Below, piece after piece: positions 62,754 through 64,000 of a DNA stretch of 64,000 bases. The stretch's first letter is position 1. Each line of letters opens with the position of its first letter. The stretch lies in assembly GCF_024055895.1 (NCBI RefSeq), contig NZ_JAMXLE010000011.1, forward strand, positions 46,512 through 110,511. Reading direction: 5' to 3'. Origin of the DNA: Rhizobium sp. L1K21 (lineage in GTDB: Bacteria > Pseudomonadota > Alphaproteobacteria > Rhizobiales > Rhizobiaceae). The translations under genes were made by a program, and so were the position numbers. Below the pieces are notes generated by a model. That model ran no database searches. It had not been told where the DNA came from and saw nothing but the letters and a program-made list of their open reading frames with translations.

Positions 62754-63703
62754 AATCCATAAATCTTGAATGATGAGCGACCGGACAATTCACGCACGGC
62801 AGCGAACGTTTCCAACCGGTCGAACATGCGCGTGGACGCCCAGCGGGAAAGACCCGAGCCGGGAGCAGACGCGAGAATAGCATCTTCGCCAAGCAGCTTT
62901 TCAATGATAATACCACCGCCCCTTGTTCTGATCTTTCGCGCAGCCTCCGCTAACCGTTCGGCCCGGCGGTTGATCTCACCTGCGGACCGCAAGGCATTGT
63001 CGACGCCATCGACCAAAGCCAGACAGACGGCACGGGCAAAAGCCGGCTCGCCCGGCAGGACACGCCCCCTGCCACCGATCGTCTTGAACGCGCGACCAAA
63101 ACGCTCCGCCATGAACAGCGGAACCGGACGCTCCCATTTCAGGCGAAGGGCCATCAACTGATCGGCCAATATCCAGGCCAGCGCTTCGGCGTCCGGACGC
63201 ACGGCGTAAATGGCAGACACCAGCTCTGCAATGGCAAACGGCACCGCTCGGCCAGACTGACGAGCAGCGTCAAATTGCTCAACAACTGCGTCAAGTGTTT
63301 CATCCGCGCGCAGCCCCAATAGCGCCGTCAGTTCGCCCAGGCTCTTGGACGACGGGGCGGGCTTTCGTCCCACAACCCTTTTGAAGGCCAAATAAATGTT
63401 TCCGGCAGGCCCCGGATCATCACCGGCTGCGGTTAACAGCACCGCATCCCGCAAGGCTGCTTCATCCGCATTGCGCCCCATCAGCCGAACCGCACTTGCT
63501 GCACATGTCAGCGCCTGACGTTCGCGCCAGCAGCCCGCCCAGGGAGAGTTGGACCGCACAAGATCATCGATTGATTTCAAAGCGATACCCGCAGAAAAGG
63601 CCGCATCGGCCTCCCCCTCATCCGACCCGCGCGACAAAGCCCAGCCCGGCAAGGGTGTAGGCGCAACAGCACCAGAAGACAAAGATGTGAGTCGCGAATC
63701 CAT
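62750..63703 (-). CDS. DUF1403-family protein
   Basis: 317 residues. Matches the DUF1403 family by its AFSAGIALKSIDDLVRSNSPWAGCWRERQALTCAASAVRLMGR opening and length. Function unknown; members accompany scpB paralogues and a site-specific recombinase on rhizobial secondary replicons. Divergent from the integrase gene with a 143-base gap. Confidence 0.85.
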   Translation of the reverse strand: MDSRLTSLSSGAVAPTPLPGWALSRGSDEGEADAAFSAGIALKSIDDLVRSNSPWAGCWRERQALTCAASAVRLMGRNADEAALRDAVLLTAAGDDPGPAGNIYLAFKRVVGRKPAPSSKSLGELTALLGLRADETLDAVVEQFDAARQSGRAVPFAIAELVSAIYAVRPDAEALAWILADQLMALRLKWERPVPLFMAERFGRAFKTIGGRGRVLPGEPAFARAVCLALVDGVDNALRSAGEINRRAERLAEAARKIRTRGGGIIIEKLLGEDAILASAPGSGLSRWASTRMFDRLETFAAVRELSGRSSFKIYGL

Positions 63704-63709
63704 GAGTAA

Positions 63710-63822
63710 CTCTATAATAGATGTGCAGTTTTCTAAAACATTCTTACCTTATATGCACCTCTTGTCCACACCATAAAAAGCCTGATAAGATTGCATTATC
63801 GTTCATAATGGTCATTATAGAG
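63710..63822. promoter_or_regulatory. Divergent control region with inverted repeats
   Basis: The AT-rich gap between the DUF1403 gene and the integrase gene holds CTCTATAAT (63710-63718) and its exact inverse ATTATAGAG (63814-63822), about 95 bases apart, plus a local palindrome ATAATG-GT-CATTAT at 63805-63818. Likely operator sites for joint control, or recombinase-related sites. Confidence 0.5.
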
Positions 63823-63846
63823 AAAACACACGCTCAGAGGCCGCAA

Positions 63847-64000
63847 ATGCCCGAAAATGACATCGATCCGCACGCTGCGCCGTCTCTCAGCGCGGTGGGG
63901 CCGGAACATTCAAACGATGCCGGCCTGTCCACAGACGCCGCGGAACACACCCCTGCCCGCCTGGCACCCCTGGTCGACCGTGCGCGCGGTTACGTGGATG
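63847..64000 (+). CDS. Site-specific tyrosine recombinase, N-terminal fragment
   Basis: Starts at ATG 63847 and runs off the window. The 51 visible residues end in ARLAPLVDRARGYVD, which is the beginning of the SAM-like core-binding domain of tyrosine recombinases in this genomic setting (usually continuing with an ANTRRAY-type segment). Catalytic domain not visible, so the call depends partly on context with DUF1403-scpB. Confidence 0.65.
   Translation, partial: MPENDIDPHAAPSLSAVGPEHSNDAGLSTDAAEHTPARLAPLVDRARGYVD

Overview
The window reads as a stretch of an alphaproteobacterial genome, most likely order Hyphomicrobiales (Rhizobiales), probably from a secondary replicon. Reasons: GC-rich coding with many 4-base start/stop overlaps, two perfect TTAA-N7-TTAA (CtrA-type) boxes, a stress operon with a DUF3618 gene of the kind seen in rhizobia, and at the right edge a DUF1403-scpB pair divergent from a tyrosine recombinase, an arrangement I associate with rhizobial plasmids and chromids. 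I saw no rRNA, tRNA or CRISPR array. Genus cannot be decided from the sequence alone.

Layout. 1-2616: end of dabB and complete dabA (inorganic carbon uptake). 2804-3526: a ParA/MinD-type ATPase. 3532-16004: a chemotaxis cluster on the minus strand, transcribed as HD-GYP response regulator, STAS protein, CheY, CheA, CheW, two MCPs, CheW, CheR, CheB, then a soluble diverged receptor-like protein. 16238-18412: AraC and IclR regulators. 18480-30291: an acyl-CoA catabolic block (acyl-CoA synthetase, SDR, hotdog thioesterase, APH-type kinase, histidine phosphatase, thiolase, MaoC hydratase) next to a complete branched-chain-type (Liv) ABC transporter, apparently one import-and-degrade unit under the IclR regulator. 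30855-33836: a four-gene membrane/stress operon. 33900-34069: wreck of a Rieske oxygenase gene beside a LysR gene. 34070-37867: LysR, aminotransferase and an ALDH7-type semialdehyde dehydrogenase.

38033-57197 is the most unusual part: a BtpA-family protein and DeoR regulator, then SDR, sugar-type ABC ATPase, FGGY kinase, HAD phosphatase, a biuret-hydrolase-like cysteine hydrolase, a second cysteine hydrolase that has lost its whole catalytic triad, and allophanate hydrolase; convergently, two sugar-type permeases and their binding protein; then a five-gene run of FAD monooxygenase, questin-oxidase-like protein, cytosine-deaminase/AtzC-like amidohydrolase, gamma-glutamyltransferase-family protein and a second amidohydrolase. 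Taken together this looks like uptake and complete nitrogen stripping of a sugar-linked or polyol-linked N-heterocycle or ureide, ending in biuret/allophanate, CO2 and ammonia. The substrate is inferred, not shown.

57240-59056: a bacterial voltage-gated sodium channel and an OxyR-like LysR regulator without the redox cysteines. 59254-62021: small accessory genes and a broken RND-adaptor gene, i.e. eroding DNA. 62046-64000: scpB, DUF1403 gene and the start of an integrase gene.
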